Origin: Rhizobium sp. SG_E_25_P2 | GTDB taxonomy: Bacteria; Pseudomonadota; Alphaproteobacteria; Rhizobiales; Rhizobiaceae | NCBI RefSeq assembly: GCF_029892285.1 | Contig: NZ_JARXVM010000006.1 | Location: 124,001 to 188,000, forward strand | Direction of reading: 5' to 3' | Length of the DNA stretch: 64,000 bases | In this document: in pieces, positions 55,096 to 64,000 of the stretch | Numbering within the stretch: the stretch's first letter is position 1 | Layout of the letters: the number at the start of each line of letters is the position of its first letter | The notes under the pieces: generated by a model | What the model was told of the DNA's origin: nothing | The model's input: the letters and a program-made list of their open reading frames with translations, nothing else | The model's database searches: none | Program-made: the position numbers and the translations under genes

Positions 55096-55743
55096 TCATT
55101 CCACCAAAGTCTGCACGAAATCGAACAATCCGTGCCTGCGGTCGCGGCGGAGCCGTTCGGCCTCGACGATCGCCTTGACCGAGGTGAACGCGCGGTTGAG
55201 GTCGTCATTGACCACGACATAATCATATTCGCGCCAATGGGCGATTTCGGCGCGGGCATTGGCCAATCGCGTGGCGATGACCTCGGCGCTGTCCTCGGCG
55301 CGACGATTGAGGCGGCTCTGCAACTCGTCCATGGTCGGCGGCAGGATGAAGATCGACACGACGTCGGCCGGCATCTTCTCCTGCAATTGCTGCGCGCCCT
55401 GCCAGTCGATGTCGAACAGCATGTCGCGGCCCTCGGCCATGGCGTTTTCGGCCGCCTCGCGCGGCGTGCCGTAGAAATTGCCGTGCACTTCCGCCCATTC
55501 CAGCAGCGAGTCGCTCTGCTTCAGCCGTTCGAATTCCTTATGGCTGATGAAGTGGTAATGCACGCCCTCGATCTCGGAGGGGCGGCGCTGACGCGTCGTG
55601 ACGCTCACCGACATCGACATGGTCGGATCGGCTTCCAGCACATTGCGGGCGATGGTGGATTTACCGGCGCCGGAGGGAGAGGAAATCACGAGCATCAAAC
55701 CGCGTCGTGCAATATTGACGACCTTGCCGGCAGTCTTGGCCAT
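55096..55743 (-). CDS. gmk: Guanylate kinase
   Basis: The 215-residue enzyme phosphorylates GMP to GDP. The P-loop is [10 protein letters not shown] (Lys28), followed by [27 protein letters not shown] and [18 protein letters not shown], all characteristic of the family. It starts three bases after yicC in the same operon and ends at a terminator. Confidence 0.97.
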   Translation of the reverse strand: MAKTAGKVVNIARRGLMLVISSPSGAGKSTIARNVLEADPTMSMSVSVTTRQRRPSEIEGVHYHFISHKEFERLKQSDSLLEWAEVHGNFYGTPREAAENAMAEGRDMLFDIDWQGAQQLQEKMPADVVSIFILPPTMDELQSRLNRRAEDSAEVIATRLANARAEIAHWREYDYVVVNDDLNRAFTSVKAIVEAERLRRDRRHGLFDFVQTLVE

Positions 55744-55746
55744 CTA

Positions 55747-56634
55747 TCACTCCAGATTCTGGACTTGCTCGCGGAATTGATCGATCACCACTTTCAGCTC
55801 TATGCCTGCCGCCGTGACCGCCGCGCTGTTGGATTTAGAACAGATCGTGTTCGATTCGCGATTGAATTCTTGGGCGATGAAATCGAGCTTGCGCCCCACC
55901 GGCCCGCCCTTGGCGAGAAGATCGCGCGCGGCGGCGACATGCGCCTTGAGCCTGTCGATCTCTTCGCGGATATCGGCCTTTGTCGCCATCAACGCGACTT
56001 CGGCGTAAAGCCGATCGCGATCAAAGCCTTGCGGGCTTTCCAACAAAGTCGCGATCTGACCTTCGAGCCGGGCGCGGATCTGATCCGGGCTGCGCGAAGG
56101 ATCGAGTTCGACGACGAGAGCCAGTTGTTCGACCACGTCGATCTGGCCGCCGAGCACGAATCCGAGCGCCTCGCCTTCGCCTTGGCGCATCGACTTCATC
56201 GAGGCGGCAGCCTTGTCCAGGCCGTCAAGCACGGCCCGGTCGAGCGCTTCGGCTTCGCCGTCACCTTCCGCTTCTTCCTTGAAATCAACCACGCCTCGGA
56301 TCGATAGCAGGGTGTCGAGCTTGAGCGGGGCGGGATCAATGCGGTCGCCCAAGCGTTGGCGAAGCGCCATGACGGCGTCGAGCGCAGCGTCATTGATCAC
56401 CGCTTCAACTCGACCGACGCCGGCCTGCAGCGACAGCGACGCCTGGATATTGCCGCGTGCAAACACCTGCCCCAGACGACGGCGCACCTCCGCTTCCAGC
56501 CTGTCAGTGCCGGGCGGCAGACGCAGTCGCACATCCAGACCCTTGCCATTGACCGAGCGCAGTTCCCACGCCCATTGGTAACGACCGATCTGTCCATCCA
56601 ACCGGGCAAAGCCGGTCATGGATTGCAATGTCAT
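55747..56634 (-). CDS. yicC: YicC family endoribonuclease
   Basis: The 295-residue protein starts MTLQSMTGFARLDG and has WELRSVNGKGLDVRLRLPPG, an ARGNIQASLSL block and a C-terminal RREIDRL-like EIDRLKAHVAAARDLLAKGGPVGRKLDFIAQEFNRESNTICSKS, all YicC hallmarks. YicC proteins are recently recognised endoribonucleases that affect stationary-phase survival. ATG at 56634 was chosen for the conserved start; longer in-frame residues overlap mltG. It lies between mltG and gmk, 3 bases from gmk. Confidence 0.95.
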   Translation of the reverse strand: MTLQSMTGFARLDGQIGRYQWAWELRSVNGKGLDVRLRLPPGTDRLEAEVRRRLGQVFARGNIQASLSLQAGVGRVEAVINDAALDAVMALRQRLGDRIDPAPLKLDTLLSIRGVVDFKEEAEGDGEAEALDRAVLDGLDKAAASMKSMRQGEGEALGFVLGGQIDVVEQLALVVELDPSRSPDQIRARLEGQIATLLESPQGFDRDRLYAEVALMATKADIREEIDRLKAHVAAARDLLAKGGPVGRKLDFIAQEFNRESNTICSKSNSAAVTAAGIELKVVIDQFREQVQNLE

Positions 56635-56656
56635 GTTCTTATAGCCCCTGCCCTGC

Positions 56657-57847
56657 TCAGTTGGCGTCCTGCGCCGCATCGGTCTCGCTGCCGGCGTCCG
56701 CCTTCTGCTTGGCCGCCTCCGCTTCGATCTGCCGCCAGCGGCGCACATTGGCGTTGTGGTCGTCGAGCGTCTTGGCGAAGGCATGGCCGCCGGTGCCATC
56801 AGCGACGAAATAGAGATAATCCGTCTTGGAGGGATTGGCGACGGCTTCAAGCGCGGCGCGACCGGGATTGGCGATCGGCGTCGGCGGCAGCCCCTTGATC
56901 ACATAGGTGTTATAGGGCGTTTCCTTGGTCTTGTCGGACTGGGTGATCGGCTTGTCGGCCGGTTTGCCGTCGCCGCCATAGACGCCATAGATGATCGTCG
57001 GGTCCGACTGCAGCCGCATATTCTTGCGCAAGCGATTGAGGAAGACCGAGGCGACCTGCGGTCGCTCGTCGGGCTTGCCGGTTTCCTTTTCGACGATCGA
57101 CGCGAGAACAAGCAACTGCTCCTTGCTGTCGATCGGCAGATCGCTGTCGCGGTGGTTCCAGACCTGGTCGATGAGCTTTGCTTGGCTCGCCTGCATCTGC
57201 TCGACGATCGCCTTGCGGTCGCTGCCGCGGGTGAATTTGTAAGTGTCGGGCCTGAGGCTGCCTTCCGGCGGCAGATCCACCGGCAATTCGCCTTCCAGCA
57301 CAGGATCGGCGGCGAGACGCTTGAAGATCTGCTTGACGGTCAGGCCTTCCGGGAAGGTGATCGAATACTGGATCGACTTGCCGGAGCGGAACAGCTCCAT
57401 CACTTCTTCCATCGAGGCGCCGGCCTTGACCTCATATTCACCGTGGCGCATGGCCTCGCCCGCGCCGAGGAAACTGGTGACGCTCGAGAAGATCCGCGCC
57501 TGCGAGATGATGTTGCGGCGCTCCAGGGCGCTGGCGATTTCCTTCACGCCCGCGCCTTCGCGCACCAGAAATGTGGTGTTGGTTTCGAGCGGGCCCGGCG
57601 CCTGATATTCGTGGAACGCGTAGTACACCAGAGCCACCGCGCCGATGGTCGCCAATGTGATCATGCTCATGACGAAATTGAGGAAGATCACCAATTGACT
57701 GCGGGCTTCACGCGAACGCTTCGGCGGCGACGGCACCTTTTCTGGCCTGAGCGCCTCGTTGGGCGACTGTGGAATAAAACGCCCGCCTGCCTCGCCATTG
57801 TCCTGGCGGCCAAACTGACCATTGGTTGTCTGGTTGGGTTCGGTCAC
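56657..57847 (-). CDS. mltG: Endolytic murein transglycosylase MltG
   Basis: A 396-residue single-pass inner membrane enzyme that cleaves nascent glycan strands and sets their length. It has a cytoplasmic N-terminal tail, a helix at about 51-72 (VIFLNFVMSMITLATIGAVALVYYAF), a LysM-like region and the YceG domain with catalytic Glu near residue 250 in LASIVEKETGKPDERPQVASVFLNRL. GTG at 57847 with GAGG upstream is the only suitable start. The C-terminal tail is Ala/Asp-rich. Confidence 0.95.
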   Translation of the reverse strand: MTEPNQTTNGQFGRQDNGEAGGRFIPQSPNEALRPEKVPSPPKRSREARSQLVIFLNFVMSMITLATIGAVALVYYAFHEYQAPGPLETNTTFLVREGAGVKEIASALERRNIISQARIFSSVTSFLGAGEAMRHGEYEVKAGASMEEVMELFRSGKSIQYSITFPEGLTVKQIFKRLAADPVLEGELPVDLPPEGSLRPDTYKFTRGSDRKAIVEQMQASQAKLIDQVWNHRDSDLPIDSKEQLLVLASIVEKETGKPDERPQVASVFLNRLRKNMRLQSDPTIIYGVYGGDGKPADKPITQSDKTKETPYNTYVIKGLPPTPIANPGRAALEAVANPSKTDYLYFVADGTGGHAFAKTLDDHNANVRRWRQIEAEAAKQKADAGSETDAAQDAN

Positions 57848-57960
57848 CTGAAGTCCTCGAATGCTGATTCACGACGCAGAACCGGCTTTATCTAAAGCGG
57901 CATTGCGGCAGAAACAGGAAAGTCATGCGGCGGCCCCGCGCAAGCGGAGCCACGGGGGCG

Positions 57961-59223
57961 TCAGGCTGTGTAGCGCTTCAGCACCAGCGACGCATTGGTG
58001 CCGCCGAAGCCGAAAGAGTTAGACAAAGCCACATCGATTTTGCGCTTGCGCGCCACTTTCGGCACCAGGTCCACCTGCGTTTCCACCTCGGGGTTGTCGA
58101 GGTTCAGCGTCGGCGGCGCGATATTGTCGCGAATGGCGAGCGTCGCGAAAATCGCCTCGATGGCGCCGGCTGCGCCCAGGAGATGGCCCGTGGCGGATTT
58201 CGTGGACGACATCGACACATTCGCCGCGGCATCGCCGAGCAGACGCTCGACGGCGCCCAGTTCGATCGTGTCGGCCATGGTCGAGGTGCCATGCGCGTTA
58301 ATGTAATCGAGGTCGGAGGGTTCGAGTCCGGCCCGCTTCAGCGCCATGCGCATGCAGCGTTCGGCGCCCTCGCCGTTTTCCGACGGAGCCGTGATGTGGA
58401 AGGCGTCGCCCGACAGGCCGTAACCCACGACTTCGGCATAGATCTTGGCGCCGCGCGCCAAGGCATGCTCGAGCTCTTCGAGAACGACGATGCCGGCGCC
58501 TTCGCCCATGACAAAACCATCGCGGTCCTTGTCATAGGGGCGCGAGGCCCGCTGCGGCTCGTCATTATAGGCTGTAGACAGCGCCTTGCAGGCGGCGAAG
58601 CCGGCCAGCGAAATGCGGCTGACAGGCGATTCCGTGCCGCCGGCCACCATCACATCCGCATCGCCGAGGCCAATCAGACGGGCGGCGTCGCCGATGGCGT
58701 GCGCGCCGGTCGAGCAGGCGGTGACGACCGAGTGGTTCGGACCGCGCAGTTTGTGGCGGATCGACACCTGTCCGGAAACCAGATTGATCAGTCGTCCGGG
58801 AATGAAAAAGGGAGAAACGCGTCGCGGACCTTTGTCGCGCAACGTATAGCCGGCTTCGACGATGCCTTCGACACCCCCGATGCCCGAGCCGATCAGCACG
58901 CCGGTCTGAATCTGGTCTTCATCCGTCTCGGGCTTCCAGCCCGCGTCCGCCAATGCGATATCGGCGGCGGCCATGCCATAGACGATGAACGGATCGACTT
59001 TGCGCTGCTCTTTCGGCTCCATCCATTGGTCGGGATTAAACGCGCCGTCCTTGTAATCGCCAAGCGGAACCCTGCAGGCGATCTTGGCCGGCAGATCCTC
59101 GACTTCGAATTCAGTGACCTTGCGCGCGCCGTTTTTGCTAGCGAGCAGGTTCGCCCAGGTGACGTCCACGCCACAGCCGAGCGGGGTCACCATGCCGAGA
59201 CCCGTTATCACGACACGTCTCAT
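57961..59223 (-). CDS. fabF: Beta-ketoacyl-ACP synthase II
   Basis: The 420-residue condensing enzyme elongates acyl-ACP with malonyl-ACP. The active-site Cys is in VTACSTGAHAIGDA (near 169) and the two His are in INAHGTSTMADT (near 311) and SATGHLLGAAG (near 346). It begins MRRVVITGLGMVTPLGCGVD and ends FGGTNASLVLKRY. It follows acpP by 97 bases that contain a terminator, so it may be partly read through and partly have its own promoter. Confidence 0.97.
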   Translation of the reverse strand: MRRVVITGLGMVTPLGCGVDVTWANLLASKNGARKVTEFEVEDLPAKIACRVPLGDYKDGAFNPDQWMEPKEQRKVDPFIVYGMAAADIALADAGWKPETDEDQIQTGVLIGSGIGGVEGIVEAGYTLRDKGPRRVSPFFIPGRLINLVSGQVSIRHKLRGPNHSVVTACSTGAHAIGDAARLIGLGDADVMVAGGTESPVSRISLAGFAACKALSTAYNDEPQRASRPYDKDRDGFVMGEGAGIVVLEELEHALARGAKIYAEVVGYGLSGDAFHITAPSENGEGAERCMRMALKRAGLEPSDLDYINAHGTSTMADTIELGAVERLLGDAAANVSMSSTKSATGHLLGAAGAIEAIFATLAIRDNIAPPTLNLDNPEVETQVDLVPKVARKRKIDVALSNSFGFGGTNASLVLKRYTA

Positions 59224-59263
59224 GGTTTGCCCTCCACCCTATGCTTTTATCCTTGCACAATAC

Positions 59264-59304
59264 AAAAAACGCTTGCCGGGCGGCCCGAACCGCGGCGGCA
59301 AGCG
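59264..59304 (-). terminator. Rho-independent terminator between acpP and fabF
   Basis: Arms 59270-59278 and 59296-59304 (CGCTTGCCG / CGGCAAGCG) form a perfect 9-base-pair stem with further GC pairing inside, followed on the minus strand by TTTTTTG. It begins about 17 bases after the acpP stop. It would make most transcripts end after acpP and reduce fabF expression relative to acpP. Confidence 0.85.
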
Positions 59305-59320
59305 CTCAACTCGATGAGGC

Positions 59321-59557
59321 TTAAGCCTGAGCCTTTTCGATGAACTTGACGGCGTCGCCGACAGTCAGGATCGAATCGGCGGCGTCATCGGGGATTTCCA
59401 CGCCGAATTCTTCTTCGAAGGCCATGACGAGTTCGACGGTGTCGAGCGAGTCGGCGCCCAGGTCGTCGATGAAGCTGGCGGCTTCGGTGACCTTTTCGGC
59501 TTCGACGCCGAGATGGTCAATCACAATTTTCTTCACGCGTTCAGCGATATCGCTCAT
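59321..59557 (-). CDS. acpP: Acyl carrier protein
   Basis: The 78-residue acidic four-helix carrier starts [20 protein letters not shown]. Ser37 in [10 protein letters not shown] receives the phosphopantetheine arm. GAGGAATCC upstream of the ATG supports the start. A 284-base gap before it and a strong terminator after it point to a separately and highly transcribed gene inside the fab cluster. Confidence 0.98.
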   Translation of the reverse strand: MSDIAERVKKIVIDHLGVEAEKVTEAASFIDDLGADSLDTVELVMAFEEEFGVEIPDDAADSILTVGDAVKFIEKAQA

Positions 59558-59841
59558 GTCGGATTCCTCGACCTTCGTTCATTTCGTGCGCCGTTATGAC
59601 GCCGTTAACCATTTTAGAACCACGCGCCCTTGTCGGGTCTTTAGCGGCTCCGTTCAGCCGTCCGCGCCCAAACCCGGTCTAAACCGATTTTATCGCGGAC
59701 TTGGCAAACAAGGACTGCACTCAGTCTCTTGCGGCTTAACACGGTTTAATTCCCGCGCAAAGCCAGAAAATGAGCCGCCCGCGCCTGTTCAACACCCAAT
59801 ATCAAGGGCTTGCGACGGTGCTTGCGGCGCATCCTCCATTC

Positions 59842-60579
59842 TCAGATCATCGCCATGCCGCCATTGACGTGAATGGTCTGGCCGGTGACGTAGGACGCCT
59901 CGCTGGATGCGAGGAACACAACCGCTGCGGCAATCTCCGCGCCCTTGCCCATCCGCTTCATCGGGATCTTGGCGGAAATGACTTCCTGCTGTTTTTCGTT
60001 CAGCTTTTCGGTCATGGCGCTTTCGATGAAGCCCGGCGAGATGCAATTGGCGGTGATGTTGCGGCTCGCCACTTCGGCGGCGAAGGACTTGGTGAAGCCT
60101 TCCATGCCGGCCTTGGAGGCGCAATAATTTGCCTGGCCAGGATTGCCAGTGGTTCCGACAACCGAGCTGATATTGATGACGCGGCCATAGCGGCGCTTCA
60201 GCATCGGGCTGGTCAATTCGCGGGTCAGCGTGAAGGCGGCGGTCAGGTTCACCGCGATCACCGCGTCCCAATCGTCATCGCTCATGCGCATCATCAACCC
60301 GTCGCGGGTGATGCCGGCATTGTTGACCAGGATATCGACGCCGCCAAGGCCAGCTTCGACTTCGGCCGCAAACGGCTTGATCGAGGCGCGGTCGCTGAGG
60401 TTCGCCGTGAAGATATGGGCGCGCTCGCCAAGCTCGGCGGCGAGCGCCTCGAGCTTTTCGCGGCGGGTGCCGTGCAGGCCGACGATCGCGCCCTGGGCAT
60501 AGAGCGCGCGGGCGATTTCCTCGCCGATGCCGCCCGAAGCGCCGGTCACCAACGCCTTGCGGCCGGAAAGATCAAACAT
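59842..60579 (-). CDS. fabG: 3-oxoacyl-ACP reductase
   Basis: The 245-residue NADPH-dependent SDR reduces beta-ketoacyl-ACP. It has VTGASGGIGEEIARAL, NNAGITRDGLMMRM, the catalytic INISSVVGTTGNPGQANYCASKAG (Ser, Tyr, Lys) and the C-terminal TGQTIHVNGGMAMI. ATG at 60579 with GAGGAAG upstream was chosen; the frame continues upstream only into fabD. It follows fabD by 29 bases. Confidence 0.97.
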   Translation of the reverse strand: MFDLSGRKALVTGASGGIGEEIARALYAQGAIVGLHGTRREKLEALAAELGERAHIFTANLSDRASIKPFAAEVEAGLGGVDILVNNAGITRDGLMMRMSDDDWDAVIAVNLTAAFTLTRELTSPMLKRRYGRVINISSVVGTTGNPGQANYCASKAGMEGFTKSFAAEVASRNITANCISPGFIESAMTEKLNEKQQEVISAKIPMKRMGKGAEIAAAVVFLASSEASYVTGQTIHVNGGMAMI

Positions 60580-60608
60580 GAGACTTCCTCTCTTCTGTTG
60601 GCGCCGGA

Positions 60609-61556
60609 TCAGCCGTTGAGGGCTGAAAGGGCGGCTTCGATATCCTGCGGACCATTGACGACCACGCCGGCGATATTCTTGTCGATACGGCGAGCCAATC
60701 CGGTCAGCACCTTGCCGGCGCCAATTTCGTAAAGCGTGGTCACGCCATTGGCTGCGAACCATTCCACCGTTTCGCGCCAACGGACCTGGCCGGTCACCTG
60801 CTTGACGAGAAGCGCGGCGATTTCGGCCGGATCGGTCACCGGCGCGACCGCGACATTGGCGATCACCGGAACGATGGGGCTGTTGATCGTCACCTGCGCC
60901 AGCGCTTCCGCCATGGCGTCGGCGGCCGGCGACATCAGCGACGAATGGAACGGCGCCGACACCGGCAGCAGGATCGCACGCTTGGCGCCCTTGGCGGTCG
61001 CCAGCGCGCAAGCGCGATCGACCGCGCCCTTCTCGCCCGAAATCACCAACTGGCCGCCGCCATTGTCATTGGCGATCTGGCAGCCGCCGTCAACCTGCGA
61101 GGCGTCAGCGCAGACAGCCTCGACATCAGCCTGTTCCAGTCCGATGATCGCGGCCATGGCGCCTTTGCCCGACGGCACAGCCGCCTGCATGGCGTTGCCG
61201 CGAATCCGCAAGAGACGCGCTGCGTCGCCGATCGAGAAGGCGCCGGCTGCGGCGAGCGCCGAATATTCGCCGAGCGAATGGCCGGCGACATAGGCAACCT
61301 TGCTCTTAAGGTCGAGGCCGCGCGCTTCGAGCACGCGGATGGCGGCGAGCGACACGGCCATCAGCGCCGGCTGGGCATTCGCCGTCAGCGTCAGTCTGTC
61401 TTCGGGGCCGTCCCACATCGTGGATGTCAGCTTTTCGCCGAGCGCCTCGTCGACTTCATCGAACACGGCGCGGGCTTCCGGAAACGCGTCGGCGAGATCC
61501 TTGCCCATGCCGACAGCCTGGCTGCCTTGGCCAGGAAAGGTGAATGCGATCGCCAT
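60609..61556 (-). CDS. fabD: Malonyl-CoA--ACP transacylase
   Basis: The 315-residue enzyme loads malonyl onto ACP. It shows FTFPGQGSQAVGMGKDLA, the nucleophile Ser94 in AGHSLGEYSALAAAG, and VSAPFHSSLM with the catalytic His. ATG at 61556 gives the conserved start; a longer frame to 61598 lacks homology. It heads the minus-strand run fabD-fabG-acpP-fabF-mltG-yicC-gmk. Confidence 0.97.
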   Translation of the reverse strand: MAIAFTFPGQGSQAVGMGKDLADAFPEARAVFDEVDEALGEKLTSTMWDGPEDRLTLTANAQPALMAVSLAAIRVLEARGLDLKSKVAYVAGHSLGEYSALAAAGAFSIGDAARLLRIRGNAMQAAVPSGKGAMAAIIGLEQADVEAVCADASQVDGGCQIANDNGGGQLVISGEKGAVDRACALATAKGAKRAILLPVSAPFHSSLMSPAADAMAEALAQVTINSPIVPVIANVAVAPVTDPAEIAALLVKQVTGQVRWRETVEWFAANGVTTLYEIGAGKVLTGLARRIDKNIAGVVVNGPQDIEAALSALNG

Positions 61557-61728
61557 TGGGTGTCTCCCTCTATGGTTTTCGTCTTCCAATTCACACAATG
61601 TTGCAGCCTGTCAAGCTTGGCGCCACCGGAAGCTCCGGCTTTTCCAGCCAAATTCTCCGGCTTGCGCATCTTGCAGCGCAACAAAATCGGCCTACATTGC
61701 CCCGGATTTCCACATCGGAGCCATTTCC

Positions 61729-62778
61729 ATGAAATTCAATACTCTTGGCCGGACCGGCATCACCGTGTCCGAGATCTGCCTGGGCACCATGACCTGGGGC
61801 GGCGACCAGAACGACCAGGCCGACGGGTTCGAACAGATGGATTACGCGGTCGAGGCCGGCGTCAACTTCTTCGACACCGCAGAACTCTATCCCGTCACGC
61901 CGCTGTCGGCTGAAACGCAGGGCGCCACCGAATCCATCATCGGCGAATGGATGAAGGCGCGGGCAAATCGCGACAAGATCGTCGTGGCCACCAAGATCTC
62001 CGGACCCGGCCGTCCCTATATTCGCGGCGGCGCGGCGATCAACCGCAAGGAAATAGAGGACGCGCTTGCCCAATCGCTGAAACGCCTCAAAACCGATTAC
62101 ATCGATCTCTATCAGTTGCACTGGCCAAATCGCGGCCATTATCATTTCCGCCAGATCTGGAATTACCACCCGGAAAAGCAGCCGCCCAAGGCCGAGATTC
62201 TCGACAATATGCTGGAATGCCTTGAAACGCTCGATGAAGCCGTCAAGGCCGGCAAGATCCGCGCGGTCGGGCTTTCCAACGAAACGGCCTGGGGAACCAT
62301 GCAATTCCTCGATCTCGCCGAGAAGCGCGACCTCCCCCGCATGGCCTCGGTGCAGAACGAATACAACCTCCTCTATCGCGCCCATGATCTCGACTATGCG
62401 GAACTGTCGCATCACGAAAAGGTCGGGCTGTTGTCTTACTCGCCGCTCGCTGCGGGCCTTCTGAGCGGCAAATATCTCAACGGCCAGAAGCCGGCCGGCA
62501 GCCGCGCCGCCATCAATGGCGATCTCGGCGGACGTTTCCAACCGCTGCAGGAGCCGGCTGTCGCCGCCTATGTCGACATCGCCCGCCGCCATGGGCTCGA
62601 CCCGTCGGCCATGGCGCTGGCCTGGTGCCTGACAAAACCGTTCATGACATCGGTGATCATCGGGGCGACCACGATGGAGCAATTGAAGATCAACCTGTCG
62701 GCGGCAGACCTCGACCTTTCGAACGACGTTCGACAGGAAATCGCCGCCGTCATCAGGCGCTATCCGATGCCGATCTGA
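61729..62778 (+). CDS. NADP(H)-dependent aldo/keto reductase, Tas-like
   Basis: The 349-residue AKR barrel has the catalytic tetrad Asp49 and Tyr54 (FFDTAELYP), Lys89 (VATKISG) and His131 (LYQLHWPNRG). The N-terminus MKFNTLGRTGITVSEICLGTMTWGGDQND and the AELYPVTPLSAETQGATE insertion closely match E. coli Tas. The natural substrate is unknown. ATG at 61729 was chosen; upstream frame codons overlap the fabD promoter region. Confidence 0.93.
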   Translation: MKFNTLGRTGITVSEICLGTMTWGGDQNDQADGFEQMDYAVEAGVNFFDTAELYPVTPLSAETQGATESIIGEWMKARANRDKIVVATKISGPGRPYIRGGAAINRKEIEDALAQSLKRLKTDYIDLYQLHWPNRGHYHFRQIWNYHPEKQPPKAEILDNMLECLETLDEAVKAGKIRAVGLSNETAWGTMQFLDLAEKRDLPRMASVQNEYNLLYRAHDLDYAELSHHEKVGLLSYSPLAAGLLSGKYLNGQKPAGSRAAINGDLGGRFQPLQEPAVAAYVDIARRHGLDPSAMALAWCLTKPFMTSVIIGATTMEQLKINLSAADLDLSNDVRQEIAAVIRRYPMPI

Positions 62779-62878
62779 GAAGGATCTAATTTTAGATTTG
62801 CTTTAACGATCTGATAAAGCTGATCTTTAAATGTGTTCTGCTAAGAGACAGTTGAGCTTTTCATCTGGGATCTGCGGC

Positions 62879-64000
62879 ATGAAACATTTACCAGCATTCG
62901 GGGCAGTCCGGGCCTTTCTGGTCAATACCGGAGGCAATATCGCATTGGTCGCCGCGCTGACCATGCCCGTCATTCTGACGAGCGCCGGCGCGGCGATCGA
63001 CTACAGCATGGCCTCGTATGAGCGGCAGTTCATGCAATCCTCGCTGGACGCCGGCGTGCTCGCGGCGGTGGTTGAGGACGATGATATATCCCGTCGCAGC
63101 GTGGTCGAAAAATATATCGACGCCAATTTCGTGGGTGAATCGAGGCTTGCCCCGGATGGACAACCGATTGACCCGGAGACAATCGACTATTCGACGCAGC
63201 TCGCTGTCAACACCAACTCTGACAATTCGCTGACTGCGACCTTCACCAGGTCCTACAAGACGACATTCATGAGCGTGATCGGGGTAAGAGCGCTCAATCT
63301 GACGGTCAGATCCAGCGCCGCAGCGTTACAATCCGGTCCCTGCATCACCGTGCTCGGCAGTTCTGGTCAGGATGTGCTCGTCAATTCCGGCGCCAATGTC
63401 ACCTCGAGCGAATGCAAGATGCATGTACGCTCGACTGCCAATCCGGCTTTCATCATGAACAGCGGCTCGACGATCAGCCTCGCCGAATTCTGCGTCAAGG
63501 GCACGAATTACATCAAGAACGGCGGCACTCTGTCGAACCTCAAGACCGGCTGCGATGCGCAATCGGATCCTTACGTCAACGCGTTCGTCGAACCCACTGT
63601 GTCCTCGACCTGCACGACCAGCGGCTATTTCAACAGCAATACGGTCACCCTGGAGCCGGGCGTTCATTGCGACACCGGCTTCAACGGCAGCCCGACCATC
63701 ACCTTCAAGCCGGGTCTGCATATCATCAAGGGGCGGATGATCATCAATTCCGGCGCGACGGTGAATGCGACGGGCGTGACCTTCTATTTTCCTGACGTGA
63801 ACAGCGAGATTCGCGCCAATGGCGGCCTGACATTCACGGCGTCGGCGCCCACCAACGGAACCTATAAGGGCGTGCTGATGTTCGAAAAGACCTCGAACGC
63901 CGCCAACAACGCCAACAAGACCCAGTATATCTTCAACGGCTCCAATGGCGAACATCTCGAAGGCATCATCTATCTGCCCAACCGAAACGTGACTTACAAT
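62879..64000 (+). CDS. TadG-like protein with extended beta-rich domain, 5' part
   Basis: The frame is open from ATG at 62879 to the window end, so the protein is incomplete (374 codons seen). It has the TadE/G helix (NTGGNIALVAALTMPVILTSAGAAIDYSMASYERQFMQSSLDAGVLAAV), a short TadG region with TTFMSVIGVRALNLTVRSSAA, and then, instead of a vWA metal site, repetitive Ser/Asn-rich beta segments (GANVTSSECKMHV, GSTISLAEFCVKG, GATVNATGVTFYF, NGGLTFTAS) that look like a right-handed beta-helix. This is the third such locus in the window. Confidence 0.8.
   Translation, partial: MKHLPAFGAVRAFLVNTGGNIALVAALTMPVILTSAGAAIDYSMASYERQFMQSSLDAGVLAAVVEDDDISRRSVVEKYIDANFVGESRLAPDGQPIDPETIDYSTQLAVNTNSDNSLTATFTRSYKTTFMSVIGVRALNLTVRSSAAALQSGPCITVLGSSGQDVLVNSGANVTSSECKMHVRSTANPAFIMNSGSTISLAEFCVKGTNYIKNGGTLSNLKTGCDAQSDPYVNAFVEPTVSSTCTTSGYFNSNTVTLEPGVHCDTGFNGSPTITFKPGLHIIKGRMIINSGATVNATGVTFYFPDVNSEIRANGGLTFTASAPTNGTYKGVLMFEKTSNAANNANKTQYIFNGSNGEHLEGIIYLPNRNVTYN

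Noticed and set aside
57925-59343. A 472-codon open frame on the plus strand
   Set aside because: It is antisense to fabF and its low-complexity composition marks it as a shadow.

Overview
The window is a piece of a GC-rich alphaproteobacterial chromosome, most likely from the Hyphomicrobiales (Rhizobiales). The support is the divK-pleD pair beside a DUF3572 gene and dinB, SOS boxes of the alphaproteobacterial GTTC-N7-GTTC type, a RIME-like intergenic palindrome, pgsA-moaD-moaE, and the lptF-lptG-lptD-surA-pdxA-rsmA row next to fabD-fabG-acpP-fabF-mltG-yicC-gmk. No rRNA, tRNA, CRISPR array, prophage or insertion sequence was seen, so this looks like core chromosome with small accessory patches.

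Layout: 1-1270 holds the end of purM and purN. 1.3-6.2 kb has a RIME-like repeat, an anchored unknown protein, a Nudix hydrolase, a lone molybdopterin oxidoreductase and rlmJ. 6.2-11 kb has a TadG-like vWA protein, a secreted RNase T2 with a secreted partner, a GST, two small unknown proteins and an outer membrane beta-barrel protein. 11.2-19.6 kb carries a pteridine-reductase-like SDR coupled to uvrC, a long gap with a candidate structured RNA, pleD-divK, DUF3572, a HAD-like protein, a GNAT protein and an SOS-boxed dinB. 19.8-28 kb has an L,D-transpeptidase, an MFS exporter, the replicative dnaE and an SOS patch. 28-34 kb has pgsA-moaD-moaE, a GFA protein, a lone LivH-like permease, a CGNR regulator, a lipoprotein, a biuret-hydrolase-like enzyme, ndk and a second GST. 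34-44.7 kb has a chemoreceptor, a DinB-like protein, an ABC-F ATPase, a GNAT protein, a galactose-dehydrogenase-like enzyme and a second TadG/TadE cluster. 44.7-61.6 kb is an envelope and lipid block: holC, pepA, a PAP2 phosphatase, LPS export, pdxA, rsmA, gmk, yicC, mltG and fatty acid synthesis. The window ends with an aldo/keto reductase and the start of a third TadG-like gene.

The most interesting signal is at 25.98-27.36 kb. A 28-codon membrane-peptide gene, with a consensus ribosome binding site, sits directly behind a perfect GTTC-N7-GTTC box and reads toward dnaE. It has the hallmarks of a SidA-type SOS division inhibitor. A second perfect box 750 bp away precedes a DUF5680 gene, and a third lies just before dinB. 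Together they outline a local DNA-damage regulon linking replication, translesion synthesis, possible division arrest and an uncharacterised DUF5680 protein. All functional statements are by motif recognition and recalled family knowledge; no database search was run.
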